DNA of 41,918 bases from Alphaproteobacteria bacterium (GTDB taxonomy: Bacteria > Pseudomonadota > Alphaproteobacteria > Bin95): positions 1 through 41,918 of the forward strand of contig JAPOJR010000009.1 in assembly GCA_029978325.1 (NCBI GenBank), read 5' to 3'. The notes under the pieces are model-generated. The model had not been told where the DNA came from and did no database searches. It was given only the letters and a program-made list of their open reading frames with translations. Every line of letters begins with the position of its first letter. Position 1 is the stretch's first letter. The position numbers and the translations under genes are program-made. Shown here piece by piece: positions 28,072-37,148 of this stretch.

Positions 28072-29817
28072 TCACGCACTCGCCGCCAGCGCCTGATCAA
28101 CCAACGCCCCTGCCCTGCCCAGATCGTCCGAGCCGAACGGGTCCTGCGGCGCAAGCCTGGTATCCTCCACCAGTTGGGCAAGGGCCACACGGTTGGTGGT
28201 CTTGCCCGCGGCCTCGGCGGTGGCGCCTTCCCAGGCCATCAGGGCGGCGCTGGTGGCGTGATAGAGGGCGGAGGACGCCTTGCGGCAGAGGTGTTCGCTA
28301 TCTGGCTCGCGGGCGACGCGTTCGGCGAAGTCGGCAGCCTTGTCCATCAGGGCCTGGTAGCGGCCGCGGATCTGTGCCGGTACCTCGTCCAGCTTCTCGC
28401 GGATACCTTCCTGAAGCTCGCGGTGAGCGTCTTCCTTCGCCACCGCGCGGGTGATGATGTCGAGGGCGTTGATATTGCTCGTCCCCTCCCACAACACGCC
28501 GATATGGGCGTCGCGCACCAGGCGGGAATTCACCCAATCCTCGATATAGCCATTGCCGCCCCGGGTCTCCATGGAGGCGTCGGCGACGGCGATGTTGTCC
28601 CGTGCCGTCTGGTATTTGAGCAGCGGCGTCATGATGCGGAGCTGTTTCTGTGCCGCTGCTTCGCCCTTCTGCGCCCGGTCCATCATGTGGGCGGTGTAGG
28701 CGAACATGCTGACGGACTGGGCGGTCGGCAGCAGCACGTCAAGCAGCTGGCGGCGCAGCAGCGGGAACTCCATCAGGCCCTTGCCGAAGGCGCGGCGGTT
28801 GTTGGCGACGGCTTTCGCCTCGTTCCAGCAGCGCTGCATCATGGCGGCGGCGCGCACACCGTGGGAGAGCCGCGAGAGGTTCACCTGGTCCATCATCTGC
28901 TTCAGGCCGCGGGATTCATCGCCGAGCAGATGGGCCAGGGCGCCATTGAAGATCAACTCGCCGGAGGCCATCGACTTGGTGCCCATTTTCTCCTTCAGGC
29001 GCGCGATGCGGTAGCGGTTGCGGGTGCCGTCCGGGCAGACGCGCGGCAGCGCGAACAGCGCCAGCCCGCGCGAGCCCTCCGGCGCGCCCTCCGGCCTTGC
29101 CAGCAGCAGGGCCACGTCGCCGTCGGTGTGGGAGCAGAACCATTTCTCGCCGTAGAGCCGCCACTCGCCGCCTTCGTTGACGGCGGTGAGCTCGATCTGG
29201 CCGACGTCGGAGCCTCCGGACTTCTCCGTCATGAACTGCGCGCCGGAGAGGAAGTCCGCCGGGTCGGTGCTGGTCATGCGTGGGAAATAGCGCGCGTGCG
29301 TTTCCGGGTCAGCGTAGCGGTTGATCAGGAAGGCCGAGGTGTCCGTCGCTGAAATCGGGCACATCAGGCCGAATTCCGCCTGCACGAACAGGTACTGGAA
29401 GGCATATTTGGTGATGAAGCTCAGCTTCTCCGGCCAGCCCATGACGCCGCCGCGGTTGGTCATCGCCTGGAAGCCGAAATCGAAGAAGGCGATCTTCTCC
29501 ATTTCCTTATAACTGCCATGGTATTCGATGCGATCCTCGTCGCGGCCATAGCGGTCGCGCAGGTGCAGAATGGGCTGGTGACGGTCGGCTTCCCGCGAAA
29601 GGGCATCCAGTTCGTTGCCGGCGATCTCGCCCAGGCGGCGCATGTGCGGCAGGAAATGCGCGCGTTCGGCCGGGTCCATGTACAGATCAAGAATGTGATG
29701 CAGTGACGGGTCTATATCATAAAAATTCTGCCCGCTGGCGTCCGGCGCAATATGCTCCGAAGGATTACGCGCATTGTCATGGCGGGTGGGCACCCAAACC
29801 GGCGGGACGAAATTCAT
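28072..29817 (-). CDS. AidB-like acyl-CoA dehydrogenase
   Basis: 581 aa, in the range of the large AidB-type acyl-CoA dehydrogenases rather than the 380-aa short type. The N-terminal region (FYDIDPSLHHILDLYM) and blocks FMTEKSGGSDVG (about residues 193-204), KMGTKSMASGEL, METRGGNGYIED and LWEGTSNINALDI (Glu in WEGTSNI, the catalytic-base region) are visible. FAD-dependent alpha-beta desaturation is likely, although AidB itself has a DNA-protection role. It heads a set with the acyl-CoA ligase and LLM gene, which favours a catabolic role. Confidence 0.87.
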   Translation of the reverse strand: MNFVPPVWVPTRHDNARNPSEHIAPDASGQNFYDIDPSLHHILDLYMDPAERAHFLPHMRRLGEIAGNELDALSREADRHQPILHLRDRYGRDEDRIEYHGSYKEMEKIAFFDFGFQAMTNRGGVMGWPEKLSFITKYAFQYLFVQAEFGLMCPISATDTSAFLINRYADPETHARYFPRMTSTDPADFLSGAQFMTEKSGGSDVGQIELTAVNEGGEWRLYGEKWFCSHTDGDVALLLARPEGAPEGSRGLALFALPRVCPDGTRNRYRIARLKEKMGTKSMASGELIFNGALAHLLGDESRGLKQMMDQVNLSRLSHGVRAAAMMQRCWNEAKAVANNRRAFGKGLMEFPLLRRQLLDVLLPTAQSVSMFAYTAHMMDRAQKGEAAAQKQLRIMTPLLKYQTARDNIAVADASMETRGGNGYIEDWVNSRLVRDAHIGVLWEGTSNINALDIITRAVAKEDAHRELQEGIREKLDEVPAQIRGRYQALMDKAADFAERVAREPDSEHLCRKASSALYHATSAALMAWEGATAEAAGKTTNRVALAQLVEDTRLAPQDPFGSDDLGRAGALVDQALAASA

Positions 29818-29844
29818 GGCGGTGGTATCCTAAATCTTCAGACA

Positions 29845-29874
29845 AGATTACAGGCCATGCCTAGCACATCGCAA
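29845..29874 (-). promoter_or_regulatory. Possible promoter for the acyl-CoA operon
   Basis: Minus-strand TTGCGA (29874-29869), 18 nt, TAATCT (29850-29845), 28 nt before the dehydrogenase ATG, inside the 69-bp gap after the EPS operon. Called by eye. Confidence 0.3.
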
Positions 29875-29886
29875 TTGCAAGGCCAA

Positions 29887-30897
29887 TCAGCCGGGCGCAC
29901 TCCCTGGCCGGGTCAGGGCTTCCCACCAGAAACTGCGCGAGGCAAGCATCCTCGCCCTGGCGCTTTCGCCCTGACGCCAGGCACGCCATGCAGCGCCCAA
30001 AACCCCGGCAGCGACCGTCGGCAGGGTCCAAGGCCTGTAATACCGCGCAAAACGCAAGCGGCCACCATAAAGAAGGCGGTCATGCCGGCCGCCACTTGCA
30101 TGGTGATGGTGATACACTTCAGCTTCGGCGGCAAACGCCGTTTTGAAGCGACGGCCAGCGCGCACCTGCCAGCTCATTTCTTCAAAATACAGGAAAAAGC
30201 GTTCATCCATCGGGCCAACGCGGTTCAGATAGGTCCGCGACGCCAGCAGGCAGGCACCCATGACATACGCCAGGTGCCGCTCGACCAATTCGGGATCGAC
30301 GTCATCTTCGAACAGATGCCCCTCGCCCAAATGACCTGCCTGCGCGGTCCAGCCTTTGAACCAGGCTCCGCCATAACATTGAACATGGTCAGGCAGTTCC
30401 AAATAGCGGAGCAAGGCGCCACAGGTGCCAATGCTCTGGTCCTCAGCCATACGGGCCCGCATGGCCCGCAATGCGCCGGGCGCAACCAGCACATCTGGAT
30501 TCAGCAGCCAGACGTCGCTCGCATCCCGGCAAGCTTCGATATAGCGGAGCCCAATATTATTGCCGGCGGCAAAACCACGGTTGGCGTTTGCCGCGATCAG
30601 AACCAGACGCGCGGCCGGATCGACATCGCCATCCTCCGCCGAAGTATAGACCGGAATGGGTTTGTCCAGCGGCGGCTGCCAAAGCCCATCCAACGCCGGC
30701 GCGGCATGAGAACGCGCCATTTCCCGGCCCTCTGCCCAAGCCTGAATCCGTTCGATGCTGCCATCCCCGGACGCATTGTCGACCACGATCACCCGCGTCA
30801 GGTCCGGACCGACGTCCAGCAACGATTCCAGGCACGGCAACAGCCAGTCCGTGCTGCGAAAATTGACGATCAAAGCGGAGACCGGCGCGCCCGTCAC
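29887..30897 (-). CDS. Glycosyltransferase family 2 (rhamnosyltransferase-like)
   Basis: 336 aa from GTG 30897, whose GTGA overlaps the stop of the RmlC-like gene; longer starts lie deep inside that gene. The GT-A start VSALIVNFRSTDWLLPCLESL, VIVVDNASGDGSIERI (about residues 32-47) and the WLLNPDVLVAPGALRAMRARM donor region (about 122-142) fit GT2 rhamnosyltransferases. MDERFFLYFEEMSW carries the acidic catalytic residues. It is the last gene of the EPS operon and, beside an RmlC-like epimerase, may add L-rhamnose. RmlABD are not in the window. Confidence 0.85.
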   Translation of the reverse strand: MTGAPVSALIVNFRSTDWLLPCLESLLDVGPDLTRVIVVDNASGDGSIERIQAWAEGREMARSHAAPALDGLWQPPLDKPIPVYTSAEDGDVDPAARLVLIAANANRGFAAGNNIGLRYIEACRDASDVWLLNPDVLVAPGALRAMRARMAEDQSIGTCGALLRYLELPDHVQCYGGAWFKGWTAQAGHLGEGHLFEDDVDPELVERHLAYVMGACLLASRTYLNRVGPMDERFFLYFEEMSWQVRAGRRFKTAFAAEAEVYHHHHASGGRHDRLLYGGRLRFARYYRPWTLPTVAAGVLGAAWRAWRQGESARARMLASRSFWWEALTRPGSAPG

Positions 30898-31463
30898 GAC
30901 GCCGCGGCATCCGAAAACGGCGACGCGAACATTGCAAAGCACTGCGCGCTTCGGTCCTTGTCGCTGACCAGGCAATCGTCCGCAGCCGCGCCCCACTCTA
31001 TCGCCAGAGCAGGGTCGTCGAACCGAACCGCCAACTCGCTGGACGGTGCGTAAAGCGCATCGAGCTTGTATTGCACGAGAGTGTTCGCCTCCAAGGTTCG
31101 ATATCCGTGCAGAAATCCGCTAGGGACATAGAGCATCGCACCGGCCGCCGCCGTCAACTCTATAGCCAAATGCTGACCATAAGTCTGCGATTCACGCCGT
31201 ATATCAACTACTACGTCCAAGATCCGCCCAACCATCACCGATACCAGCTTGGCCTGAGCGTGCGGTGGCGCCTGGGCATGCAGACCACGCACGGTGGAAA
31301 CAGCGCCAGACCATACCAGATTTTCCTGCACGATCTTCGGCATGCTGATAGCCGCGCCGAATCGCGTGAACTGAAAGGTCTCAGCCAGGTAGCCACGGTC
31401 ATCGTAATGGCGCTGCGGCAGCAGCAACGCAGGGCCCGCGATGGCAAACCGCTCAATCCGCAT
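30894..31463 (-). CDS. dTDP-4-dehydrorhamnose 3,5-epimerase-like protein (RmlC)
   Basis: 189 aa from ATG 31463 (MRIERFAIAGPAL); ATG 31475 and TTG 31481 are alternatives. The cupin epimerase blocks are DDRGYLAETF (residues 21-30), QENLVWSGAVSTVRGLHAQ with catalytic-type H62, KLVSVMVGRILDVVVDIR, and YVPSGFLHGYRTLE. This enzyme inverts C3 and C5 of dTDP-4-keto-6-deoxyglucose on the way to dTDP-L-rhamnose. Overlaps of 11 nt upstream and 4 nt downstream show tight coupling in the EPS operon. Other RmlC-like 3-epimerases are possible. Confidence 0.83.
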   Translation of the reverse strand: MRIERFAIAGPALLLPQRHYDDRGYLAETFQFTRFGAAISMPKIVQENLVWSGAVSTVRGLHAQAPPHAQAKLVSVMVGRILDVVVDIRRESQTYGQHLAIELTAAAGAMLYVPSGFLHGYRTLEANTLVQYKLDALYAPSSELAVRFDDPALAIEWGAAADDCLVSDKDRSAQCFAMFASPFSDAAAS

Positions 31464-32121
31464 GGGCCACCGCATTGCCAATCAAAGTCTCCATCAACGC
31501 CCCACGACCAATATCGCCCGCGAAACGACGCAGCGCTGCCACCGGGTAGGGTAAGTCCACAGTAGGAGGCTGGCGCGACAATCGTCGGATATCATTCGCA
31601 ATGCCGCGGCGAGCCGCGTCATCCAGATCGCTCCACAGATACAAGCCAATTTTTGCCCTGGGCCAAGCCAGATTGATACCATTCGGCGCAAACGTCAGCG
31701 ACAGCCGCAATGCCTTGGCAGCCAGTGCGCGATCGTCCCGGTTCAAAGCGATCAGGGACAGCCGCGCCCACGTCGTCGCCATGGCAGGGCTGAGCCGCAC
31801 CGCGCGCCGCGTCGCGCTATCCGCACTGGACAGCAATAGCCGCCGCGCCTCCGAATCGCCGGCTCGATGCGCAGCGCTGAGCAGTGCTTGCCCGTACCCT
31901 GACCAGGCGCGGCCATCCTGGCGCCCCGGCGGTTGCGCAATAACGGTCGCAAGCGCAGGAGGCTGGCCTCTCTGCCACCAGGCGGCGTGAAGATACCGTT
32001 GCAGCGGCCAAGTGCTGACCCCCTCGCTCAGGCGGCAGCCGCCGCACCACAGCAGCAACACTGCAGGCAGAAGCCAAAACCAAGCCAGTCGGTGGCTAAA
32101 CGGAGGCACCCTGGCCTCCAT
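31453..32121 (-). CDS. Membrane-anchored EPS-locus protein of unknown function
   Basis: 222 aa from ATG 32121 (MEARVPPFSHRLAWFW), overlapping the Wzc-like gene by 26 nt. One N-terminal transmembrane segment or possible lipobox (WLLPAVLLLWCGGCRLSEG) is followed by a helical region with repeated Ala/Arg-rich segments (SSADSATRRAVRLSPAMATT, ALNRDDRALAAKALRLSL) that look like TPR units. No named family recognised. Its fixed place between the kinase and RmlC suggests a helper in EPS synthesis or export on the periplasmic side. Confidence 0.6.
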   Translation of the reverse strand: MEARVPPFSHRLAWFWLLPAVLLLWCGGCRLSEGVSTWPLQRYLHAAWWQRGQPPALATVIAQPPGRQDGRAWSGYGQALLSAAHRAGDSEARRLLLSSADSATRRAVRLSPAMATTWARLSLIALNRDDRALAAKALRLSLTFAPNGINLAWPRAKIGLYLWSDLDDAARRGIANDIRRLSRQPPTVDLPYPVAALRRFAGDIGRGALMETLIGNAVAHAD

Positions 32122-34411
32122 CCTGTCGCCGTTCGCGGAAATAGGTGTCCAATGCCGCGCTGTAAGCGCCGGCATCACCATACCGCAATCCTTCTTCGCC
32201 CAGGCGTTTCAGGTCGACGTGCGTGAGCGCGGCGCCCAACAGAGGCGCTCCCGCCTCACGTAAGTGCGTGGCGACCTCCTGAATTGCGGCCAATTGCGTA
32301 TGCTGCCAGCGAACGACGAGGACAACACCATCGCATTGCCGGGCCACCTCTCTCACATCCGAGATCAACAGGGCCGGCGCCGCATCGATAATGACCTGGT
32401 CGTATTCTTGCCGCCATTGCCCCAGCAGATGACGCAGCGCCGGCGCAGGAATACTCAGTTCCCCTGCTCTGGCTCGACGGGAGCCAGCGCCGACGATGGC
32501 CAGACCCGATACCGCGTCGGACCGGGTCGCCAACGGCCAGCCGGATGGGTCAGCCAGCAGGTCCGCCAACCCGGCTTGCTCCTCCAGACCAAACTGACCA
32601 CTGAGCGTGCTTCTCCGCAGATCAGCGTCGACCAGCAATACACTCCGCCCCTGCATGGCCAGAATACGGGCCAGCGCCAGCGCAGTGCTGGTCTTGCCCT
32701 CCTGCGGCCCTGCCGCCGTCACTAGAACTACGCGAGCATCCCCAAGGCCGCCGCCGACCATCCGCATCGCCTCGGCGAAGCCCCCCAACGGCGCTTCGAG
32801 GACTACGTTCGCCACCGGTTCGCCGCGTCGGTGCCGGACTAATGGGATCAAGCCGAGCACCGGCAACCCGACGCGGGTGCGCAGAACCGCGGGCGTCACG
32901 GCACCCATCTGCCGCAATTCCAGCAGGATCGCCAATCCTATACCCGCCGCCAGACCGATTATCGCTGCGCCAATCAGGATCAGGGCGCGCCGCGGCTCTG
33001 ATGGCGCCTCCGGTGCTGTTGCGCGTGCCAGGATACGGGCATCCGGCCTTTGGATGCTGTCCTGGTCGCTGGTCTGTTTGTACCGCTGCAAAAACGTCTG
33101 CAACAGGCTGCGGCTCGCTTCCGCCTCACGTTCCAGCGCCCGCAGGCGCACCTGAGCCTTTCCTTGTTCAGCCGCCGCTGCCTCTGCCTTTTGCAACGCC
33201 TGCTGCAACGACGCTTCCTGCGCCGAAGCGACGGCGACCGCGTTGCTGAGCCCAGCGACGATTTGGGCGACCTCCCCGGCAATCTGTCCCTGGATATCCC
33301 GCAACTCTGCCTTAACCGACAGCATCCGCGGGTGCTTCTGCCCGTATTCCTGGCCAAGGTCCGCCCGGCGGCGCAGGACTTCGGCTTCCTGCTCTTTCAG
33401 GCGGTGGATCAGCGCCGACGACAGAACTTCGGAGGCCGACAAAGCATCGCCCTGCCGCTGCAACTGCCGTTCGACCTGGGTCAGGCGGGCCCTGGCGGCT
33501 ACGGTCTGGCCCCTCGCCAAGATCAACTGGCTGTTGAGTTCCGCCAATTGCTGCGCCGAAACGGTCAGGCCGTCGCCAATGACCAGACCGGAGCGGCCGC
33601 GGTAATCTTCGACCGCCCGTTCCGCCGTCTCAACCTTGGTCCGCAGATCAGCGACGCGCTTGTCGAGCCAGACGCCAGCAAACTCTGTCGCCTTATGCTT
33701 GGCCGCCAATTGATCCGCCAAATATCGGTCCACCAACGCATTGGCGACATCGGCCGCCAAACCGGCATCATGGCTGGTGACGGCGACGCGCACCGCCAGA
33801 CTGCGGCCGATCCGATCGACCGCAAGACGCTCGGCAAAGGCGTTGAGAATGCGGACGGCGGCGCGATCCAACCGGCCCTCCGGCGTCAAAGGCGCTGCTT
33901 CAGATAACCCCAGCCAAACCGGCAAAGCCCCAATGCCAGCTTGGCGCAGGGCCGGGAGAATTTGAAATGGCGCGAGAATTTGCGGCAGGTCGGGATTGAA
34001 ATCCGGATGTGCAGCCAATCGCAGGTTGCGAATGACGTCGGCAGCCAGCGCCGGCGCGCGCAGGACAAGAATTTCGCTACTGAGCGTCTGGTCATCGGGC
34101 GGCAGGCCGGTCAGCAACTCCTCGAATTTCACTGCCGGTTGGCTTCCGGGGTCCAGCAACACCACCGCTTCAGCCTGATAGGCCCGCGGCCACTGCAAAA
34201 TCAGCAGAACCGCCAGCAGCAATGCTCCTGCCAGGACCGAGGCCACCAGCAGACGCCGTCGCCACAAGGCGCGCGCCAGCATCGCCAGGTCAACTTCCCG
34301 CCGCATCCAGCGGTCGGCCTCGGATAGGACCGCCGGCGGCGGCACGGGATAAAGCGGCGTAACCCGGCCACCGGCCAGCGGGTCGCCGTCAGAAATAGCG
34401 CTCCGGTACAT
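32096..34411 (-). CDS. Polysaccharide chain-length determinant with tyrosine autokinase (Wzc/ExoP-like)
   Basis: 771 aa. TM1 (LLVASVLAGALLLAVLLIL) near residue 55 begins the Wzz domain, followed by long coiled coils (about residues 210-440, VETAERAVEDYRG, EEAEVL-like repeats) and TM2 (LILIGAAIIGLAAGIGLAILL, about residue 480). The C-terminal BY-kinase has Walker A AAGPQEGKTSTALALA, Walker A' VLLVDADLRRS and Walker B VIIDAAP. A short tyrosine tail (RYGDAGAYSAALDTYF) could be autophosphorylated. It sets chain length and controls export with the Wza-like protein, whose gene it overlaps by 23 nt. Confidence 0.92.
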   Translation of the reverse strand: MYRSAISDGDPLAGGRVTPLYPVPPPAVLSEADRWMRREVDLAMLARALWRRRLLVASVLAGALLLAVLLILQWPRAYQAEAVVLLDPGSQPAVKFEELLTGLPPDDQTLSSEILVLRAPALAADVIRNLRLAAHPDFNPDLPQILAPFQILPALRQAGIGALPVWLGLSEAAPLTPEGRLDRAAVRILNAFAERLAVDRIGRSLAVRVAVTSHDAGLAADVANALVDRYLADQLAAKHKATEFAGVWLDKRVADLRTKVETAERAVEDYRGRSGLVIGDGLTVSAQQLAELNSQLILARGQTVAARARLTQVERQLQRQGDALSASEVLSSALIHRLKEQEAEVLRRRADLGQEYGQKHPRMLSVKAELRDIQGQIAGEVAQIVAGLSNAVAVASAQEASLQQALQKAEAAAAEQGKAQVRLRALEREAEASRSLLQTFLQRYKQTSDQDSIQRPDARILARATAPEAPSEPRRALILIGAAIIGLAAGIGLAILLELRQMGAVTPAVLRTRVGLPVLGLIPLVRHRRGEPVANVVLEAPLGGFAEAMRMVGGGLGDARVVLVTAAGPQEGKTSTALALARILAMQGRSVLLVDADLRRSTLSGQFGLEEQAGLADLLADPSGWPLATRSDAVSGLAIVGAGSRRARAGELSIPAPALRHLLGQWRQEYDQVIIDAAPALLISDVREVARQCDGVVLVVRWQHTQLAAIQEVATHLREAGAPLLGAALTHVDLKRLGEEGLRYGDAGAYSAALDTYFRERRQDGGQGASV

Positions 34412-34940
34412 TCAGGATGTCCCCAGGGAGAACCACCGTGTCCGGCCCAGCCGGCACTTGCCGACGCGCGGGATCGCTGGCGCGTTGGATGCTGATGCGG
34501 CTCTGCCGGGCGCGATAGGTGTAGCCGCCGGCAATGGCGACGGCTTGGACGACGGTCATGCCATTGACGAATGCATAACTGCCAGGCTGCTTCACCTCCC
34601 CGAGGATATAGAATGGCCTGTAGTTCGCCACTTGGATGCTAACTCTCGGGTTGATCAGATAATCCGGCTTGAGCCGGTCGGTTATGGCGGTTTCGGCCTG
34701 CCGCAATGATTTTTGGCCTATGACGACATCGCCGATCAGAGGCAGTGCAATGCGCCCTTCGCCGTCCAATTCGAACTCACCAGACAGGTCTTCATGGCCG
34801 AATACGGTCACGATAATCCGGTCGCCGCTGCCCAGTCGGTAGACCAGCTGGTCCGCCGCGGCTGTGCCGGGGCTGGGCGCCCAATGCGTCAGTAATATCG
34901 CCAGAACGGCCATCCGCAAGATCATCACCGCCTCTCTCAT
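34389..34940 (-). CDS. Polysaccharide export protein (Wza/GumB-like)
   Basis: 183 aa from ATG 34940, which overlaps the beta-barrel gene stop as ATGA. Signal peptide at about residues 1-28 (MILRMAVLAILLTHW...TAAA). The Poly_export domain is YRLGSGDRIIVTVFGHEDLSGEF, then LPLIGDVVIGQKSLRQAE and INPRVSIQVANYRPFYILGEV with one SLBB unit after it. It is short, like GumB/ExoF-type members that lack the outer-membrane helix of Wza, so a separate outer-membrane channel, perhaps the barrel gene just upstream, is likely. Confidence 0.9.
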   Translation of the reverse strand: MREAVMILRMAVLAILLTHWAPSPGTAAADQLVYRLGSGDRIIVTVFGHEDLSGEFELDGEGRIALPLIGDVVIGQKSLRQAETAITDRLKPDYLINPRVSIQVANYRPFYILGEVKQPGSYAFVNGMTVVQAVAIAGGYTYRARQSRISIQRASDPARRQVPAGPDTVVLPGDILNVPERYF

Positions 34941-36268
34941 CGCTGCAACTCCAGGCGCAGCATCACCGCCTGCCGCACCCAATCGTGGGTTGCGGCTGAG
35001 CCCTCGGAAAACCGCTGGCCAAGTTCATAGTGCAACGACAACCGTGCCAGCCGGTTGACGAGCCATTCCCCGCCGAAGCTGACGCCCCCGTGGGTATCGC
35101 GGCGATCCACGCCATGAAAATCCAGCCGCCGCCCAGCAATCGATGCGGACAACAACAGGTTGCGCAATAACTCGTGATCGACCTGGAGGCGTGCAGCGGT
35201 TTGGGTATAGGACGATGCGCCAGGCGTGACAGTCGCGCTCAGATCGCGGGTCAGCGCACCAGTGACCGTTGTCAGGGCGGTGACATTCACAGTGACATCG
35301 CCGCTGATCGCCAATCCCATGACAGGTTGCAACCGGGCATCGGCAAACTGATGGCCCATCCATCCGACAGCAAGGTTCAGAATCGAAACGCCACCAAGAT
35401 CGAGTTCGGTACCGGCCACGATTTGCTGTAGCCGGCCATCGCGGTTGACGCCGCTGTCATCGGTTGCAGCAGAAAAATCAATCAATCCGTATCGACCGGC
35501 CAGGTACACACCAGTATCGGGAAGAGGATCGTAATCGACGCGCGCCTCAACCGACCAGGTTTGGCTGTCGCGGTCATCCTGATTCAGCGCGCCGCCGCCC
35601 TGTGCCGGGACATCACTGAAATCCAACCACTTGACCGCCGTGCCGATTGTATAGGCGAAACGGCCGGATTGCAGGCTGAGCCCACCCTCCGCCGACCACT
35701 GCAGAAACCGGACCGGCTCGGCCCCGCCAGCCTCATCGACGCCGCCACGGGGCTCGTGCAGATGCGCCAGCCCCAGACCTGCCTCGGCTTTCAGTCCATG
35801 GCCGATGTCGATCCGCCCAGCAGCGCGCACTGCCGCGTCCAGATAGTTTTCACGCCGATAGACCGCGTATTCGCCCGACTCAGCCTCGGCGGACACTTCC
35901 AAAGCATGCCGGCTCCAGTCGGTGACAATCCGCAGCGCTGGCCGGACCCTCGCCAACAGACCAGCGCGCTCGGCCGTGTCGGTGCGGTCAATATTGCTGT
36001 CGTAGTCGACGCCAACGGCGATGCCCGGAAAGATATGCAACGCGCCAATCGACATGCCGATCGGGTCATAATCGGGACGAGGCCGGTTCCGGACGGTGCC
36101 GCCTAAGCCCCGACCCGGCGCATCCGTCTCGGCTGAAGGGCCGGGGCGATATGGCGGCGCCTCAACCGAAGCCGCCATTGGGTAACGCGCAAGGCAGATC
36201 AAAACACCGGCAGCAAGCGCGAATGCGGGCCAGTACCCGCAGATCACAACCTGCTGCCAAGCCACCAT
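34937..36268 (-). CDS. Outer-membrane beta-barrel protein of EPS locus
   Basis: 443 aa from ATG 36268, one base after the stop of the upstream gene; the longer ORF overlaps that gene. A hydrophobic N-terminal segment (YWPAFALAAGVLICLARYP) is the signal. Many alternating-residue strands follow (ALEVSAEAESGEYAVYRREN, SVEARVDYDPLPDTGVYLAG, ARLSLHYELGQRF), and the C-terminal strand ends VMLRLELQR, typical of a barrel. This matches the BBP2-type barrels found in alphaproteobacterial EPS loci. It may form or support the export pore with the short Wza-like protein. Confidence 0.78.
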   Translation of the reverse strand: MVAWQQVVICGYWPAFALAAGVLICLARYPMAASVEAPPYRPGPSAETDAPGRGLGGTVRNRPRPDYDPIGMSIGALHIFPGIAVGVDYDSNIDRTDTAERAGLLARVRPALRIVTDWSRHALEVSAEAESGEYAVYRRENYLDAAVRAAGRIDIGHGLKAEAGLGLAHLHEPRGGVDEAGGAEPVRFLQWSAEGGLSLQSGRFAYTIGTAVKWLDFSDVPAQGGGALNQDDRDSQTWSVEARVDYDPLPDTGVYLAGRYGLIDFSAATDDSGVNRDGRLQQIVAGTELDLGGVSILNLAVGWMGHQFADARLQPVMGLAISGDVTVNVTALTTVTGALTRDLSATVTPGASSYTQTAARLQVDHELLRNLLLSASIAGRRLDFHGVDRRDTHGGVSFGGEWLVNRLARLSLHYELGQRFSEGSAATHDWVRQAVMLRLELQR

Positions 36269-36269
36269 G

Positions 36270-37052
36270 TCAACTGACCCCGCCGTCCGCAGGCGGGTCG
36301 ACCACGCCGGGATCCGGTTGCTGCGCCACAACCGGCGGCGTTTGCGCCGGCGGCGCTGTAGGGGTTGCAGGGGATGGATCGGCGGACGGCGTCTGACCCG
36401 CATTGGCATCGCCTGCCGTAGGTGTACGAACGCCGCTGCTAGAGCCGATAAAAAGTCCTGCCGGCAACCCCGTCCCAGCACCGCCGCTAAACCCACCGGC
36501 GGCACCATAGGTCACCGACGGCGACAGTTGCGCGCCAACGGATGGTTCACTGTCGCCTTCGCGACCATGGGGGCCGGCTGCAGGCTGAAGACCGGCGAGA
36601 TCAACGCTGGCGACACCTGATCCTGAGACTGAATTTTCACCTTTAAGTTGTTCATCGAATTCCGCACCTTCCCGCGCTGCCTGTGCAATTGCATCCAGCA
36701 GGGTCGTGGCATCCACGCCACTATCCGGTTTTGCCAATACCGCGAGGCCCAAAGCCGCTAACCCGTCAGCAAGTTCGGGTCGGTTCTTTGCGACATAGAT
36801 CAGGACGGCGACGCCATCAGCGGCTCGCCCGGCCTGTGCCAGAACATGCAGCACGTCTTCAAGGCGACCGGAATCCGCGGCGTCCAGCAATTCCACGCCT
36901 TGTTCGCCAATCTGTACCCGATCTCCACCCGGCACCGTCACAACCGAGGCCGGCCAAGGACCTGCCGACCAGGCCGGAGGCGTAGCGCCGACGAGCATGA
37001 ACAGGGCCAACCAGAAGGAAAACCACCGGTTCTTCAGTGCGCAGCTTGGCAA
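36270..37052 (-). CDS. Secreted Pro/Gly/Ala-rich protein heading the EPS operon, unknown function
   Basis: About 260 aa from TTG 37052, preferred because GGAG lies 7 nt upstream and it yields a good signal peptide (LKNRWFSFWLALFMLVGATP...WSA); TTG 37070 is too near the promoter. Residues about 50-130 are helical (VELLDAADSGRLEDVLHVLA). From about 145 on it is low-complexity and rich in Gly, Ser, Pro, Thr (GGFSGGAGTGLPAGL, TAPPAQTPPVVAQQP). No family recognised. Its first position in the EPS operon suggests an envelope or matrix protein linked to EPS. Confidence 0.6.
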   Translation of the reverse strand: MPSCALKNRWFSFWLALFMLVGATPPAWSAGPWPASVVTVPGGDRVQIGEQGVELLDAADSGRLEDVLHVLAQAGRAADGVAVLIYVAKNRPELADGLAALGLAVLAKPDSGVDATTLLDAIAQAAREGAEFDEQLKGENSVSGSGVASVDLAGLQPAAGPHGREGDSEPSVGAQLSPSVTYGAAGGFSGGAGTGLPAGLFIGSSSGVRTPTAGDANAGQTPSADPSPATPTAPPAQTPPVVAQQPDPGVVDPPADGGVS

Positions 37053-37086
37053 GGCACAGCTCCAACACAACCATTGCGATCAATTC

Positions 37087-37116
37087 ACAATAAAATACAT
37101 CTGTTGTTATTGTCAA
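37087..37116 (-). promoter_or_regulatory. Candidate promoter of the EPS operon
   Basis: Minus-strand consensus TTGACA (37116-37111), 18 nt, TATTGT (37092-37087), in an AT-rich patch unlike its surroundings. The expected start site near 37079 leaves about 27 nt before the TTG start of the first EPS gene. Confidence 0.55.
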
Positions 37117-37148
37117 AGCATTCTGCATCCTCAACACAGAACACAACC

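Noticed and set aside
26706..28454. 582-aa plus-strand ORF
   Set aside because: Antisense shadow of the acyl-CoA ligase and dehydrogenase; no motif.
27988..29352. 454-aa plus-strand ORF
   Set aside because: Antisense to the AidB-like gene, whose motifs are clear.
29752..31053. 433-aa plus-strand ORF
   Set aside because: Antisense to the GT2 and RmlC-like genes; no recognisable domain.
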